A DNA stretch of 64,000 nt from UBA5614 sp963667535 (GCA_963667535.2 CAXXDU010000002.1:3372227-3436226), one strand, 5' to 3'; counted from the first letter of the stretch, positions 1-9,685 are shown. A program made the numbers and translations. Notes: generated from the sequence alone by a model not told the origin.

Positions 1-37
1 AATATCAGAGATAGTATGCGTTTACGCATATCCAGGG

Positions 38-601
38 TTATTTAGAAATTGCCTTTACCGGACAACCTGCAAAACCCTTAAGATTCCCGGCCAGACATGT
101 ATTGCAACCTGTGCATTTTGTCTGGTCAATCTGAGCTTTGAAAGCATTATTTACTTTTACCATAGTTATGGCGTCAGCAGGACAATTATTGAAACACATT
201 TTGCATCCGATACAAGTTTTAGGATTGGATTTCCATGTAGCAGTGCCTTTCCAGGCTGGTTGTTCTTTTACATCCCTGAAAGTGTATTCCTGTCCATTCA
301 ACCATGCTTTGTTAACGACGAGTATGCCTCTGTTGGTAATGCCTTTTACTATAAGGGCTTCATCATCTTTCGGATGAAAATTGAGGCTATCCATGGCAGC
401 AGGTGGAATCATTGCAAGCTGCAGCTTAGCTTTGCCACTTACTAATATATAGCGTTCTTTGTTAATCTCCAGTTTGCCTGACAGGCTGTCTTGTTTGATC
501 ACCGGGATTGTTGCTTCAGCCGATGAAATACTGCTGATGTATATTCCGGCGGTCAACAATACAATAACCAGGAATAAGATAAGACGAGTGGTTTTCTTCA
601 T
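38..601 (-). CDS. Exported 2x[4Fe-4S] ferredoxin
   Basis: Probable electron-transfer protein of 187 residues. The start at 601 is chosen because the minus strand reads AGGAG a few bases upstream of this ATG and the hydrophobic segment MKKTTRLILFLVIVLL follows at once; a longer reading to 688 would run into the neighbouring gene. Residues 1-30 form a signal peptide or membrane anchor. The middle, about 100 residues, has no recognised domain. The C-terminus carries two cysteine clusters, CIGCKMCFNNCP and CTGCNTC followed after an unusually long gap by GCP, so the second cluster is atypical. The gene lies 11 nt downstream of the dihydropyrimidine-dehydrogenase-like gene and is the last of that arm. 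It may pass electrons to or from it, but the apparent export makes a direct cytoplasmic partnership uncertain. Family assignment is firm; role is inferred. Confidence 0.82.
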   Translation of the reverse strand: MKKTTRLILFLVIVLLTAGIYISSISSAEATIPVIKQDSLSGKLEINKERYILVSGKAKLQLAMIPPAAMDSLNFHPKDDEALIVKGITNRGILVVNKAWLNGQEYTFRDVKEQPAWKGTATWKSNPKTCIGCKMCFNNCPADAITMVKVNNAFKAQIDQTKCTGCNTCLAGNLKGFAGCPVKAISK

Positions 602-612
602 ATTAATAACTC

Positions 613-3105
613 CTATTTCTGAGGAATGTCTTTCATCTCTAAAGCGCCGGCAAAGCATTTTTGCACACAAAGCGAGCAGCCTACACATTTATCTTCATCA
701 ATGACAGGTTCTTTCTTTTCATTGAGCGTAATGGCAAGATAGGGACAACGGGTACAATTACCGCAATGCATACAGAGTTCAGCGATAGCAGAAGACACTT
801 TCTGTTTGGGTTTTAGCTCCATAAAACCTGTCACAGGATTAGGCTGAGCTATACCAATCAATTCCTTTACAGATTTTATACCGCGTGCCTCCATCAGATA
901 ACTGAGACCACTTTCTAATTCGTCAATAATTCCATAACCATACTTTTCTGCAATTGTGCAGAATTGAACTGTTTCAGCACCTAATGCTAAGAAGTCTGCC
1001 GCAGCTTTATAATCCATCGGACCGCCATTCCCTGAAATGGAAACCCCTCTGCCGGCAGCATTGGATATGGTCAGATAACTGATAGGCAAAACGCCTTCAC
1101 CAGACATACCATAGAGCACGCCTTCATCCCATCTGCCTTTCATTCTGTTGCTGAATGCAAGTGTAGGGAAAGTATTTGCCAGTGTAACTCCGGCTTTCTT
1201 TTGCGGGTATTTATCCAAAGTTGCTTTGATAGCATTAATAATCGGCACTATTGATGTAACAGCACCTGTGAGTTTGAATAATTTTGGAATATCAGGATTA
1301 CTCACTTCCATAATCCAATCGATAATCTTGGCAGTAAGCTCAGCATTCTGGGAAACGATATCGCCATGCGTGCCATCTCCACCCTGTGGACAGGAAAGGC
1401 TATACTCAATGCCCATTACACCGCTGGCTTCCAGTTTCCTGGTATTACTCTGCCAGCCGGCTTTATCATTGATATCATCCCCCGATACAGGTCCGCCGGT
1501 CGAAGCCATTGTCAGTCTATCCGGATATTCAGCAATCAACTGCTTAATCTCACCACAGACTCTGTCTATTGTATGGTCAGAAACGTTATCACAATTACCG
1601 TATGTCTGCTCGTTAAAGACAATCATATATTCACCGGGAATATGTATGGGCACATTATCAAAGGCGGTCTTCATGATTCCACCTGCCCAACCTGCTTCAT
1701 AAGCTCTTTTCATCTGCTCGTAACCATCAGTAGGAGGAGCAGCAGAAAGCAGAAAAGGACTCTTTATCTTACGGCCAAAGAATACAGCTTCCACAGAGAC
1801 AGGCTTCATGATTCTGCCGGGAATTGGCATGATGCTTTTGGTTGCTTTTTCTATAACAGGTTTGGCTGTTTTATTAAATTCTGCTTCAATGGTAAAGGCA
1901 GTATTCTTACCTGCTGCCACTGCTTCAACCACTGTGGTAGGACCGTTTTCCATATCACCGGCACAATAAAGTGAAGCATTTCCTTTAGCGTCTGAAATAT
2001 CACTTAATGAGAGTTCTGAAGACTTTAAACTGGATTTATTGCCAATTGCCATAAATACAACATCAAATGGACGAATCTGCACTGTGCTGCCTGCTTCATC
2101 TTTAATGCTGCCCGGATTAAAGGATTCTCCTTCCATCAGATAAACACGCTTAGTCTTGATAGCTGTGATTTTTTTGTTTTCGTGTATTATCTCAGTTATT
2201 CTGGTACGATTAGTAATATGTATCCCCGCATCAATCAGTTCTTTCTTTTCTATATCAGTCAATGGCATTTCTGCAAAGCTCTCGAGTACTATCATCTCCA
2301 CATATTCGGCTCCAAGCTGTTTTGCAGTAATCGCAATATCAGCTCCAATCGCACCCCCTACAACAGCAACTCTGTTTCCTGCCACAAGTTGCTTCTTCTT
2401 AGTCTTAAGAAAGCTCATACCAAAGAAGACCGCTTCTTTACCGGGGATATTTAGTTGCGTAGGTTCTGTCAGTCCAACCGAGACAACAATGGCATGATAA
2501 TCATGATAATAAGTTTCGGGAATAGGGTTAACGTTCATATTGAAATGGAATTTAATATCAAAAGAGTTTTCCAGAAAAGCAAAATCGCTATCCAGCACAA
2601 CCTTATCCAGACGATGGTCAGGTATCAGGTTACAAGCACCTCCCGGTTTATCATTCTCATCAAAGACACTCACATTCCAGCCATATTGTGCCAGTGTAAC
2701 GGCTGCGCCGAGACCTGCCGGACCTGCACCGATGACCAGAGCTTTTCTTCCATTGGAAACCGGTTTCGAAAATGAAGGCATTTGATTTAATTCTTTGGCT
2801 TTCTTAATGATTGTTGCCTGTACAGCAGGAATCTGGATTGGAACGTCAAATCCTTCGTGAGAACAGGCTTTTTGGCAATGATAATCAGGGCAGACAGCCC
2901 CGCATATTCCTCCCAATGGATTACTGCCTAAGATAATAGCAGCAGCCCGTTTATAATCCTGTGGCATGCCTTTTGCTGCAGCCATAATGAAATCTGCCGG
3001 GGAACAATCTGCCGGACAGGCAGTCTTACAAGGCTTTTCTTCACAATATTCGCAGCGTTTTATCTCACTTTCCAGTTGGGCATCTGTCAAAATACTTTGA
3101 TACAT
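613..3105 (-). CDS. Single-chain dihydropyrimidine-dehydrogenase-like flavoprotein
   Basis: Large cytoplasmic FAD/FMN/FeS oxidoreductase of 830 residues with the full domain order of dihydropyrimidine dehydrogenase (PreT plus PreA in one chain). Residues 1-110 hold two N-terminal cysteine clusters (C18, C21, C26, C30 and C68, C72, C77, C81). From about 120 there is a GltD-like FAD/NAD(P)H domain with VIGAGPAGLG. From about 440 to 760 there is a dihydroorotate-dehydrogenase-like FMN barrel that keeps the SLSCPQGG cysteine corresponding to the DPD active-site loop. The C-terminus has two 4Fe-4S clusters (C778/781/784/787, with a short last gap, and C807/810/813/817). In known purine clusters this place is taken by YgfK, which has related parts in another order. 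It would reduce a pyrimidine or a purine-derived ring using NAD(P)H; the substrate cannot be told from sequence. It sits 25 nt after glutamine synthetase. Confidence 0.85.
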   Translation of the reverse strand: MYQSILTDAQLESEIKRCEYCEEKPCKTACPADCSPADFIMAAAKGMPQDYKRAAAIILGSNPLGGICGAVCPDYHCQKACSHEGFDVPIQIPAVQATIIKKAKELNQMPSFSKPVSNGRKALVIGAGPAGLGAAVTLAQYGWNVSVFDENDKPGGACNLIPDHRLDKVVLDSDFAFLENSFDIKFHFNMNVNPIPETYYHDYHAIVVSVGLTEPTQLNIPGKEAVFFGMSFLKTKKKQLVAGNRVAVVGGAIGADIAITAKQLGAEYVEMIVLESFAEMPLTDIEKKELIDAGIHITNRTRITEIIHENKKITAIKTKRVYLMEGESFNPGSIKDEAGSTVQIRPFDVVFMAIGNKSSLKSSELSLSDISDAKGNASLYCAGDMENGPTTVVEAVAAGKNTAFTIEAEFNKTAKPVIEKATKSIMPIPGRIMKPVSVEAVFFGRKIKSPFLLSAAPPTDGYEQMKRAYEAGWAGGIMKTAFDNVPIHIPGEYMIVFNEQTYGNCDNVSDHTIDRVCGEIKQLIAEYPDRLTMASTGGPVSGDDINDKAGWQSNTRKLEASGVMGIEYSLSCPQGGDGTHGDIVSQNAELTAKIIDWIMEVSNPDIPKLFKLTGAVTSIVPIINAIKATLDKYPQKKAGVTLANTFPTLAFSNRMKGRWDEGVLYGMSGEGVLPISYLTISNAAGRGVSISGNGGPMDYKAAADFLALGAETVQFCTIAEKYGYGIIDELESGLSYLMEARGIKSVKELIGIAQPNPVTGFMELKPKQKVSSAIAELCMHCGNCTRCPYLAITLNEKKEPVIDEDKCVGCSLCVQKCFAGALEMKDIPQK

Positions 3106-3130
3106 TTTTATCCTCTCAATTAAATCAATT

Positions 3131-5254
3131 TTATCTATTCAGATTAAACAGCAAATCAGAATACACAGGATATGGAAACTCATTATAGTCAACATGCATT
3201 TCCATATCATCAATACTGATTCGCAAATCTGCCATCTCAGGCAAGATTTTATCTATTATATGCAATGCTTTATCTGATAAGCTAACTAAATCTTTCATCG
3301 CTACAAGATTTTCTTTTAATAAAGTGTTATGTCTGATTAGAGCATTTGTGATACTATCTATTTCAGACAGCCAGCTCTTCAATTCAGGAGTATTAACTAA
3401 AACCCCAATAACCTTGGTGTTTCTTTTAATAGTCTTTAATGCAGCAGGGAGAAAACCCGTCTGCAACATTCTGATCAGTGTATTGGCTTCAACTTCAATT
3501 TGTTTACAATATTGTTCCAGACGAATATGATACAGTGCATTCAATTCATATTCACTCAATATTCCATATGTAATAAACAGAGCCTGATGCCTGGCTTCGG
3601 TCAGAGCGGATAATGCTTCAGGGGTATTCTTTCTGAGTTGTAAACCCCTCTTGGCAGCTTCATTGATCCATTCCTCTGTATAATTATCACCTTCATATCT
3701 GATAGGCTTTGAGAGGTCAATGAAGTACCTGAGTGTTTCAATTATTGACTGTTCTAATTGAGCACCCTTATCCAGCTTATCCTTTAATAGCTTATGCATT
3801 TGGTCTAGAGCTTCTGCCACTGCAAGATTAATCACTGTATTAGGAAAAGCCAGAGGAATTGATGATGGAACTGCCCTGAATTCGAATTTATTACCTGTAA
3901 AGGCAAAAGGAGAAGTACGGTTTCTGTCTGTATTTTCCATCAGTACCTGAGGTAAGTGGTCCAGACCAAGATTTACCAGCCGTGGTTTAATTGTGCAATC
4001 GTAATCTCCGGTTTCAATTATCTTTAGGATTTCATTTAACTGTTCTCCCAAAAAGACAGAGATTATAGAAGGGGGTGCTTCATTCCCACCTAACCGATGG
4101 TCATTACCTGCGGTGGCAACTGCTGCACGCAACAGGTCTGCTCTTTGATATACCCCTGTCACTGTCGCGACTAAAAACATTAAGAAGCACAGATTTTGTT
4201 GTAAGTCTGTATTGGGTTTGAACAGATTATTACCTTCTGAGTCAAACAGAGACCAGTTATTATGTTTACCGCTGCCATTAATACCTGCAAAGGGCTTTTC
4301 ATGAAGAAGCAGTTTGAAGCCATGTGTGTAAGCAGTCTTACGCATTACTTCCATCATCAGCAGATTGTGATCGCAAGCCAGATTCACATCTTCAAATAAA
4401 ACAGCTAATTCATATTGTTGAGGTGCTACTTCATTGTGCCGGGTTTTGGCAGGTATTCCAAGCAGATATAGTTCTTTTTCCACATCTTCCATGTAGGCAA
4501 TAACACGTTCAGGAATTACACCGAAATAGTGATCATCAAGTTGTTGACCTTTGGGAGGAAGAGCTCCGGTTAGTGTTCTGCCACAGAACTTAAGGTCAAT
4601 CCTTTGATCTGCCATCTCTTTATCAACCAGAAAGTACTCCTGTTCTGCACCCACTTTTGCCACAACTTCTGTTACACTCGTCTTACCCATCAGATGAAGC
4701 AGTTGAACAGCAGCTTCAGATAATACAGCACATGATTTTAGTAGCGGAGTCTTTTCATCGAGTGCATGACCGTGATAAGAGATGAAGACAGATGGAATGC
4801 ATAATGTGCCGATTTCACCGTTTTTAAGAATAAACGCAGGGCTTCTGGGATCCCAGGCAGTATATCCTCTGGCTTCAAAGGTTGAACGCATTCCTCCGGA
4901 TGGAAAACTGGAAGCATCGGGTTCGCTCTGAATCAGTTGCTTTCCGCTAAACCTTTCGAATACTTTCCCGTTGTGGTCAAATGTCAGAAATGAATCATGC
5001 TTCTCAGCAGTATATCCGGTTAACGGTTGAAACCAATGCGAGTAGTGCGTTACGTTGTGCTCCAAAGCCCATTCTTTCATGCCATGAGCTATAGCATTTG
5101 CCAAATCAGGATTTAAAACTTCACTGTGTTTGATTGTTTTCATTAAGGCATCATACACGTCTTGAGGTAGTTTCTCACGCATGACCTTGTCAGAAAAAGT
5201 AAGAGAACCATAACTATCTGATCGATATACTTTATGTTGCATAATCTTATCCAT
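3131..5254 (-). CDS. glnN: Glutamine synthetase type III
   Basis: ATP-dependent ligase that joins ammonia to glutamate; 707 residues, the usual size of the GSIII (GlnN) family and much longer than GSI. Family signatures are visible: FERFSGKQLIQSEPDASSFP and GGMRSTFEARGYTAWD in the N-terminal third, GAEQEYFLVD (metal/glutamate site), RHNEVAPQQYE, GINGSGKHNNWS (nucleotide site) and GNDHRLGGNEAPP. The C-terminal 200 residues are the helical extension of type III enzymes. It lies between the xanthine dehydrogenase subunits and the DPD-like gene, with gaps of about 25 nt on both sides, so it is very likely co-transcribed with them. That context suggests it captures ammonia released by purine or pyrimidine breakdown rather than serving only as the housekeeping enzyme. 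Identity is clear; the catabolic role is inferred. Confidence 0.95.
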   Translation of the reverse strand: MDKIMQHKVYRSDSYGSLTFSDKVMREKLPQDVYDALMKTIKHSEVLNPDLANAIAHGMKEWALEHNVTHYSHWFQPLTGYTAEKHDSFLTFDHNGKVFERFSGKQLIQSEPDASSFPSGGMRSTFEARGYTAWDPRSPAFILKNGEIGTLCIPSVFISYHGHALDEKTPLLKSCAVLSEAAVQLLHLMGKTSVTEVVAKVGAEQEYFLVDKEMADQRIDLKFCGRTLTGALPPKGQQLDDHYFGVIPERVIAYMEDVEKELYLLGIPAKTRHNEVAPQQYELAVLFEDVNLACDHNLLMMEVMRKTAYTHGFKLLLHEKPFAGINGSGKHNNWSLFDSEGNNLFKPNTDLQQNLCFLMFLVATVTGVYQRADLLRAAVATAGNDHRLGGNEAPPSIISVFLGEQLNEILKIIETGDYDCTIKPRLVNLGLDHLPQVLMENTDRNRTSPFAFTGNKFEFRAVPSSIPLAFPNTVINLAVAEALDQMHKLLKDKLDKGAQLEQSIIETLRYFIDLSKPIRYEGDNYTEEWINEAAKRGLQLRKNTPEALSALTEARHQALFITYGILSEYELNALYHIRLEQYCKQIEVEANTLIRMLQTGFLPAALKTIKRNTKVIGVLVNTPELKSWLSEIDSITNALIRHNTLLKENLVAMKDLVSLSDKALHIIDKILPEMADLRISIDDMEMHVDYNEFPYPVYSDLLFNLNR

Positions 5255-5279
5255 TCAAATTATCTTTGACCTGATATCT

Positions 5280-7568
5280 TCAATTTTTGCTCAATGTCAT
5301 TAGTATCTGTTCTGCTGTGGCAGGAAAACCTAATGCAGCTTCCTTTCCATCTGATTTTGCAGCTTCTATAGCATGCCTGATGGCAAACCAGACCGCTTCT
5401 CCATAAACAAACGGTGGTTCCCCAATTGCTTTGCTTCCCATTACACTGGCTTGTTTACATGGTGATTGCACCATTTCCACCACAAGCTTTACTGACATGT
5501 CTCTTATTCCGGGAATTTTATAGGTGGAGGGCGATAACGCCATGTACCGGCCATTTCTGTCATAAGGAATATCTTCCATTGTGCACCAACCCATTGCCTG
5601 GATGAAAGCACCGATTATCTGACCACGGTCAATATCTGCATGCAAGCTTGGACCTGTCTCATGTACAATGTATGTTTCCAAAAGCCTGCTATCCCCGGTA
5701 AGAGTATCTATTTCTACTCTGGCTAAGGCACAGCCATAAACAAAATAAGCAAAAGGATGTCCTTTGCCTTTATCACGGTCAAAGTGCACTTCGGGAGTAG
5801 CATAATAACCATGAGCACCCAATGCAATCCTATTATTGTAGGCTTGCTTAATCAGGTCAGGAAAGCTGATAAATGTCTTCGGTTTACTTTTCAGATATGC
5901 TTTATCATCTGACAAAACAATATCTTTTTCGGGTATTTGTGATGTTTTACCTTCGCTAAACAGCACAGCCGCAAGCTTTACCAGCCTGTCTCTGATTTGT
6001 TCAGCAGCTATTCTGGCAGCATTCCCATTTATATCTGTTCCTGTAGAAGCTGCTGTGGGAGAGGCATTTCCCACTCTTTGAGTATTGCTGCTTTCCACTC
6101 TGATTCTGTCAAAAGAGATACCAAGTACGCTGGCTACAATCAAAGCTATTTTGGAATTAACTTCCTGCCCCATTTCAACGCCACCGGTTGTGACTGAAAC
6201 TGAGCCGTCTATGTATATCCAAATGAGAGCAGAGCCCTGATTGAGCAAGGCAGTGGTAAATGATATACCAAATTTTACCGGAACTATCCCGATTCCTTGT
6301 TTCTTGTCTGTGTGGTTTTTATTAAAGTCTGCCACGTCTTTTTGTAGCTTATCATAACCTGATACCTTCTTTAGTTTATCAAAGAGTTTGGCAATATTTG
6401 CTTCTATAATTGGTTGTCCATACGGGGCAACATCGCCGTTCTTATACAGATTTCTAATCCTGATTTCCAAAGCATCAGTTTTAAGTTTCAGAGCGATTTT
6501 CTCGATGATATTCTCAATCACGAATATGCCCTGCGGAGCACCAAAACCACGATAGGCTGTGTTGGGAGGCAGATTAGTCCGGCAGCTTCTTCCTCTGATT
6601 CTGATATTGGGAATATTGTATGTGTTCTCGGCATGGAACATGGCTCGTTCCAGAATTGCTACCGACAAATCTGCATAAGCTCCGCCATTGGACAGAAGCT
6701 CAACATCAAAAGCGGTAATCTTGCCTGTAGCATCAAAGCCGGCTTTATAATAACTCTTAAAGGGATGCCGTTTACCTGTGCTCAGCATATCTTCTGTTCT
6801 TTCCAGCTTCACTTCCACGGGTCTCTGAGTTACATAAGCTCCCAAAGCTGCGAGACAAGCCCAGATTGTTCCAGCTCGTTCCTTGCCGCCAAAAGCTCCA
6901 CCCAACCGCCTGACATCCACGATGATATTGTGGGCAGGGATACCCAGCAGATGTGAAACAACTTCCTGCACTTCCATACTGCTTTGCGTGGCTGCATACA
7001 GCGTAAGCATATCTCCTTCTCCGGGAACTGCCCAACAGCGCTGAGTTTCCATATAGAAATGCTCCTGTCCGGCAGATTCTATCGCACCTGAGAACGTATG
7101 TTTAGCAGCTTTCATGGCTTTTTCTACATCACCATTTTCTATTCTGCGCTCAGGAACATACCATTCCTTTTTCTTATCTGCTTCGTCGATATCAAGGATG
7201 GGATGCAGTTCCTCATATTCCAGTTCTATCAGTTTAACTGCTTTTTCCGCAACTCTCGGATAGGGTGAAAGCACCATCGCCAGAGGTTGCCCGACATACA
7301 TAATCTCTTTTTCAGGAAAAAGAGGTTCATCTTTAATCACATGTCCTATCTGATTTACTCCGGGGATATCCAGCCAGGACAGCACTGCCACTATGTTTGG
7401 CAAGCTCTTTGCATGCGACACATCAAGCTTTTTGATCTTAGCATGGGCAACAGAACTAAATAAAAACCGGGCATAAAGCAGACCTGCCGGTTTGGTATCT
7501 TCGCCAATGAATTTACTGGCACCCGCTACATGTAATTTACCGTTAATATGCCAGGGAAGTTTATTCAT
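5280..7568 (-). CDS. Xanthine dehydrogenase molybdenum-binding subunit (copy 1)
   Basis: Molybdopterin subunit of a xanthine oxidoreductase, 762 residues. It keeps the residues that mark true xanthine enzymes. GQEHFYMET has Q168, equivalent to the molybdenum-contacting Gln of the bovine enzyme. LGGAFGGKE has E230, matching the purine-binding Glu. AYRGFGAPQG has R340. AIGEPP near the end has E717, the catalytic base. The start codon overlaps the stop of the FeS/FAD subunit gene in an ATGA arrangement, implying translational coupling. Expected reaction: hydroxylation of hypoxanthine or xanthine, with electrons passed through 2Fe-2S clusters and FAD of the partner. Whether selenium is used cannot be judged, because no selenium-handling gene is in the window. 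Confidence 0.93.
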   Translation of the reverse strand: MNKLPWHINGKLHVAGASKFIGEDTKPAGLLYARFLFSSVAHAKIKKLDVSHAKSLPNIVAVLSWLDIPGVNQIGHVIKDEPLFPEKEIMYVGQPLAMVLSPYPRVAEKAVKLIELEYEELHPILDIDEADKKKEWYVPERRIENGDVEKAMKAAKHTFSGAIESAGQEHFYMETQRCWAVPGEGDMLTLYAATQSSMEVQEVVSHLLGIPAHNIIVDVRRLGGAFGGKERAGTIWACLAALGAYVTQRPVEVKLERTEDMLSTGKRHPFKSYYKAGFDATGKITAFDVELLSNGGAYADLSVAILERAMFHAENTYNIPNIRIRGRSCRTNLPPNTAYRGFGAPQGIFVIENIIEKIALKLKTDALEIRIRNLYKNGDVAPYGQPIIEANIAKLFDKLKKVSGYDKLQKDVADFNKNHTDKKQGIGIVPVKFGISFTTALLNQGSALIWIYIDGSVSVTTGGVEMGQEVNSKIALIVASVLGISFDRIRVESSNTQRVGNASPTAASTGTDINGNAARIAAEQIRDRLVKLAAVLFSEGKTSQIPEKDIVLSDDKAYLKSKPKTFISFPDLIKQAYNNRIALGAHGYYATPEVHFDRDKGKGHPFAYFVYGCALARVEIDTLTGDSRLLETYIVHETGPSLHADIDRGQIIGAFIQAMGWCTMEDIPYDRNGRYMALSPSTYKIPGIRDMSVKLVVEMVQSPCKQASVMGSKAIGEPPFVYGEAVWFAIRHAIEAAKSDGKEAALGFPATAEQILMTLSKN

Positions 7569-9052
7569 TTTACAGCCTCCCTGAGTAAAGCATTCAGATG
7601 TTTAATCACATGATTCTTTATCAGCAGAGAGCGATATTCTTCTCCACCTCTGATATCGGAGATAGGTTTAAACTCTCTCATCGCTGTTTCGCCGGCATTT
7701 TTAAACCAAGAGTCTTCCAGCTTTTTCTTTGACAGAAAAGCCATTGTTTTCGTAGCAAGAGCCGGATACGGCGCTACTCCGCCAAAACTTAAAACAGCTT
7801 TGGTAATTGTACCGTTTTTATATTCTATCACCAGCATGGAAACTACTCCCGATATATCCACTGCTTTGCGTTTGGCAGATTTGATAAAACTCATGAAGAC
7901 GTTAGTCTCAGCAGGTATGGAAATTGTGAATGCTTTGATAATCTCATCGGATTTGAGCACTGTTTTCTTATAGCCATGGTAAAAGTTTGCCAGTTTAACA
8001 GTTCTTTCATTGTTCTTACTTGCCAGGATTACTTTAGCTTCCAATGCCAGAAGAGTTGTAGCTCCATCAGCAACCGGAGAAGCATTGGCAATGTTGCCTG
8101 CCAGTGTGGCAGAATTGCGTATCTGGGTACTTGCCATTTGGTTCAGAGCCTTGATTAAAACAGGAAGATATTTTTGGATGATTTCGCTCTTCAGCAATTG
8201 GGTCATGGTCACATTGGCACCAATATTAATCTCGCCTTTTTCCAGCTTGATGCCGTGCAGTTCTTTGATATTTCCCAAATCTATCAGATGTGTATAATGG
8301 ATATGCTGAATATTGGCTTGCACCATCAGGTCTGTACCACCGGCAATTAATTTGCAATGACCTGTTTGCTTGCATACACCGATATTGTCCCACAATTCGG
8401 ATAAACTCTTGGGCAAGAAGCAGGTCTTAGTTTCCCAGCCTTCCATATTATCTATTTCGTCGAAACAGACCGGAGGAATTTGTTCCTTCATCTGAATCTC
8501 AACTTTTCTCAATCGAGCCGGCAGTAAATCTTCATTCTTTTTAAGCTTGTCATTGGCGAGTTTGGCAGCTTTGAAGATACTGTCATAACCTGTGCAACGG
8601 CATAGATTACCTTCCAGCGCTGCCAGGATTTCTTCATCAGATGGATTTTTTTGGTTCAGGAAAAGCCCCAGCATAGACATGACAAAACCCGGTGTGCAAA
8701 AGCCGCATTGGGTACCATGCTCGTCAAGAAGAGCTGTTTGGATAGGGTGTAAAGCGCTTTTAGCCGAAATACCTTCCACTGTAATCAGGTGCTTACCATT
8801 CAATCTGTAAGCCGGATAAATGCAGGAATTAACAGCATTGTACTGAACGATTGCATCCTTTTTCTGCCCGATGATTACGGTGCAGGCTCCACAGTCACCT
8901 TCATTGCAACTGCTCTTGGTTCCACTCAAAGCCAGTTTATCGTTGAGCATCTCCAGAACTGTCATGCCGGGAGGCACGCAAAGCCCCTGCAGCTTGCCGT
9001 TTAACCAAAAACTGATATGCACAATCGTAATTGTGTTCTTTTCTTCTTTCAT
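7565..9052 (-). CDS. Xanthine dehydrogenase fused [2Fe-2S]/FAD subunit
   Basis: First gene of the minus arm, 495 residues, combining the small FeS and medium FAD subunits that many bacteria encode separately. The N-terminal 170 residues have the plant-type ferredoxin cysteines (CNEGDCGACTV) and the second cluster domain (CGFCTPGFVMS and LCRCTGY). After a linker, residues about 205-495 form the FAD-binding domain, with AGGTDLMVQ and TLAGNIANASPVADG as flavin-contact motifs. The ATG is preceded by AGGT and the hydrophobic-free N-terminus fits a cytoplasmic enzyme. The stop overlaps the next gene by four bases. A sigma70-like promoter lies about 30 nt upstream. It would transfer electrons from the molybdenum subunit to NAD+ or another acceptor, and might also serve the second molybdenum subunit at 17601, which has no FAD gene of its own. 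Confidence 0.93.
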   Translation of the reverse strand: MKEEKNTITIVHISFWLNGKLQGLCVPPGMTVLEMLNDKLALSGTKSSCNEGDCGACTVIIGQKKDAIVQYNAVNSCIYPAYRLNGKHLITVEGISAKSALHPIQTALLDEHGTQCGFCTPGFVMSMLGLFLNQKNPSDEEILAALEGNLCRCTGYDSIFKAAKLANDKLKKNEDLLPARLRKVEIQMKEQIPPVCFDEIDNMEGWETKTCFLPKSLSELWDNIGVCKQTGHCKLIAGGTDLMVQANIQHIHYTHLIDLGNIKELHGIKLEKGEINIGANVTMTQLLKSEIIQKYLPVLIKALNQMASTQIRNSATLAGNIANASPVADGATTLLALEAKVILASKNNERTVKLANFYHGYKKTVLKSDEIIKAFTISIPAETNVFMSFIKSAKRKAVDISGVVSMLVIEYKNGTITKAVLSFGGVAPYPALATKTMAFLSKKKLEDSWFKNAGETAMREFKPISDIRGGEEYRSLLIKNHVIKHLNALLREAVK

Positions 9053-9081
9053 CTTACCTGTCCAATATATTATGGGAGTGA

Positions 9082-9110
9082 AGTATAAATGAACTGCCTT
9101 TGTTTGTAAA
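9082..9110 (-). promoter_or_regulatory. Probable sigma70-type promoter of the minus catabolic arm
   Basis: On the minus strand TTTACA (9110-9105) and TATACT (9087-9082) each match five of six consensus bases and are separated by 17 nt. The -10 box ends 29 nt before the ATG at 9052. This is a motif match only. Confidence 0.6.
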
Positions 9111-9652
9111 GATTTTTTTCAATTTAATGGATAAATCAGCCAGATGGCTACTGATTACTGAGAATCTGAAGGAAAAGTTAGCTGAGCATGCCAGAATTCA
9201 AAATTCCCCATGCATATTAAGATGTTTCTCTGTTTCAAGGGGAATTTCGGACTTCGGTGATAGCGGCATTATTAGCTGCAACCTTGCTCTGTCCATGTTG
9301 CAGGCTCAAATCTCTCTGTTATATCTCCTGCCCGATACCTATACACTTACATGAGCATCACAAAGGAAGTGTTGGGGAGGCAAACCAGACCAGCCTAAGG
9401 TCAGAGCAGGATTATTAATTGAACACAACAAGTGCAGTGAGCTGTTTCCGGCATTGCATACCGGGTTTTCAAACGCATATTTCTTAAGGATAATATTTTT
9501 TTATTGCATTTCCACTAAAGGTGACTATTTTATGATTATGAGTATTTGCTGTGAAAGATATATTTCAAGTGAGTTCTTGGCGATGTATTTTAGTCTTACA
9601 GCTTTTATTCATTTTGCTCATCGATACCTCCTATACGATGAACTACAACAAT
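9111..9652. other. Gene-free segment ending in a terminator
   Basis: No convincing protein gene on either strand. It contains short inverted repeats (AAATTCCCC near 9209 with GGGGAATTT near 9240, and AGCTGCAAC near 9273 with GTTGCAGGCT near 9295) and ends in a strong plus-strand hairpin terminator. It could hold a small RNA or the remains of a lost gene; no known RNA family was recognised. Confidence 0.4.
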
Positions 9653-9685
9653 GCGGCAGGGTTCCTATCCCCTGCCGCTTTTTTT
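9653..9685 (+). terminator. Rho-independent terminator
   Basis: Perfect 9-bp stem GCGGCAGGG / CCCTGCCGC (9653-9661 with 9670-9678), 8-nt loop, followed by seven T. It points rightward, yet no open reading frame precedes it on the plus strand, so the transcript it ends is unknown. Confidence 0.85.

Noticed and set aside
1..37. Terminator after the exported ferredoxin gene
   Set aside because: There is a 6-bp inverted repeat TATGCG/CGCATA at 15-30 but no T-run on the relevant strand.
9100..9354. Open reading frame of 84 codons right of the xanthine dehydrogenase promoter
   Set aside because: No ribosome binding site and no domain; it begins within the divergent promoter and its composition is not protein-like.
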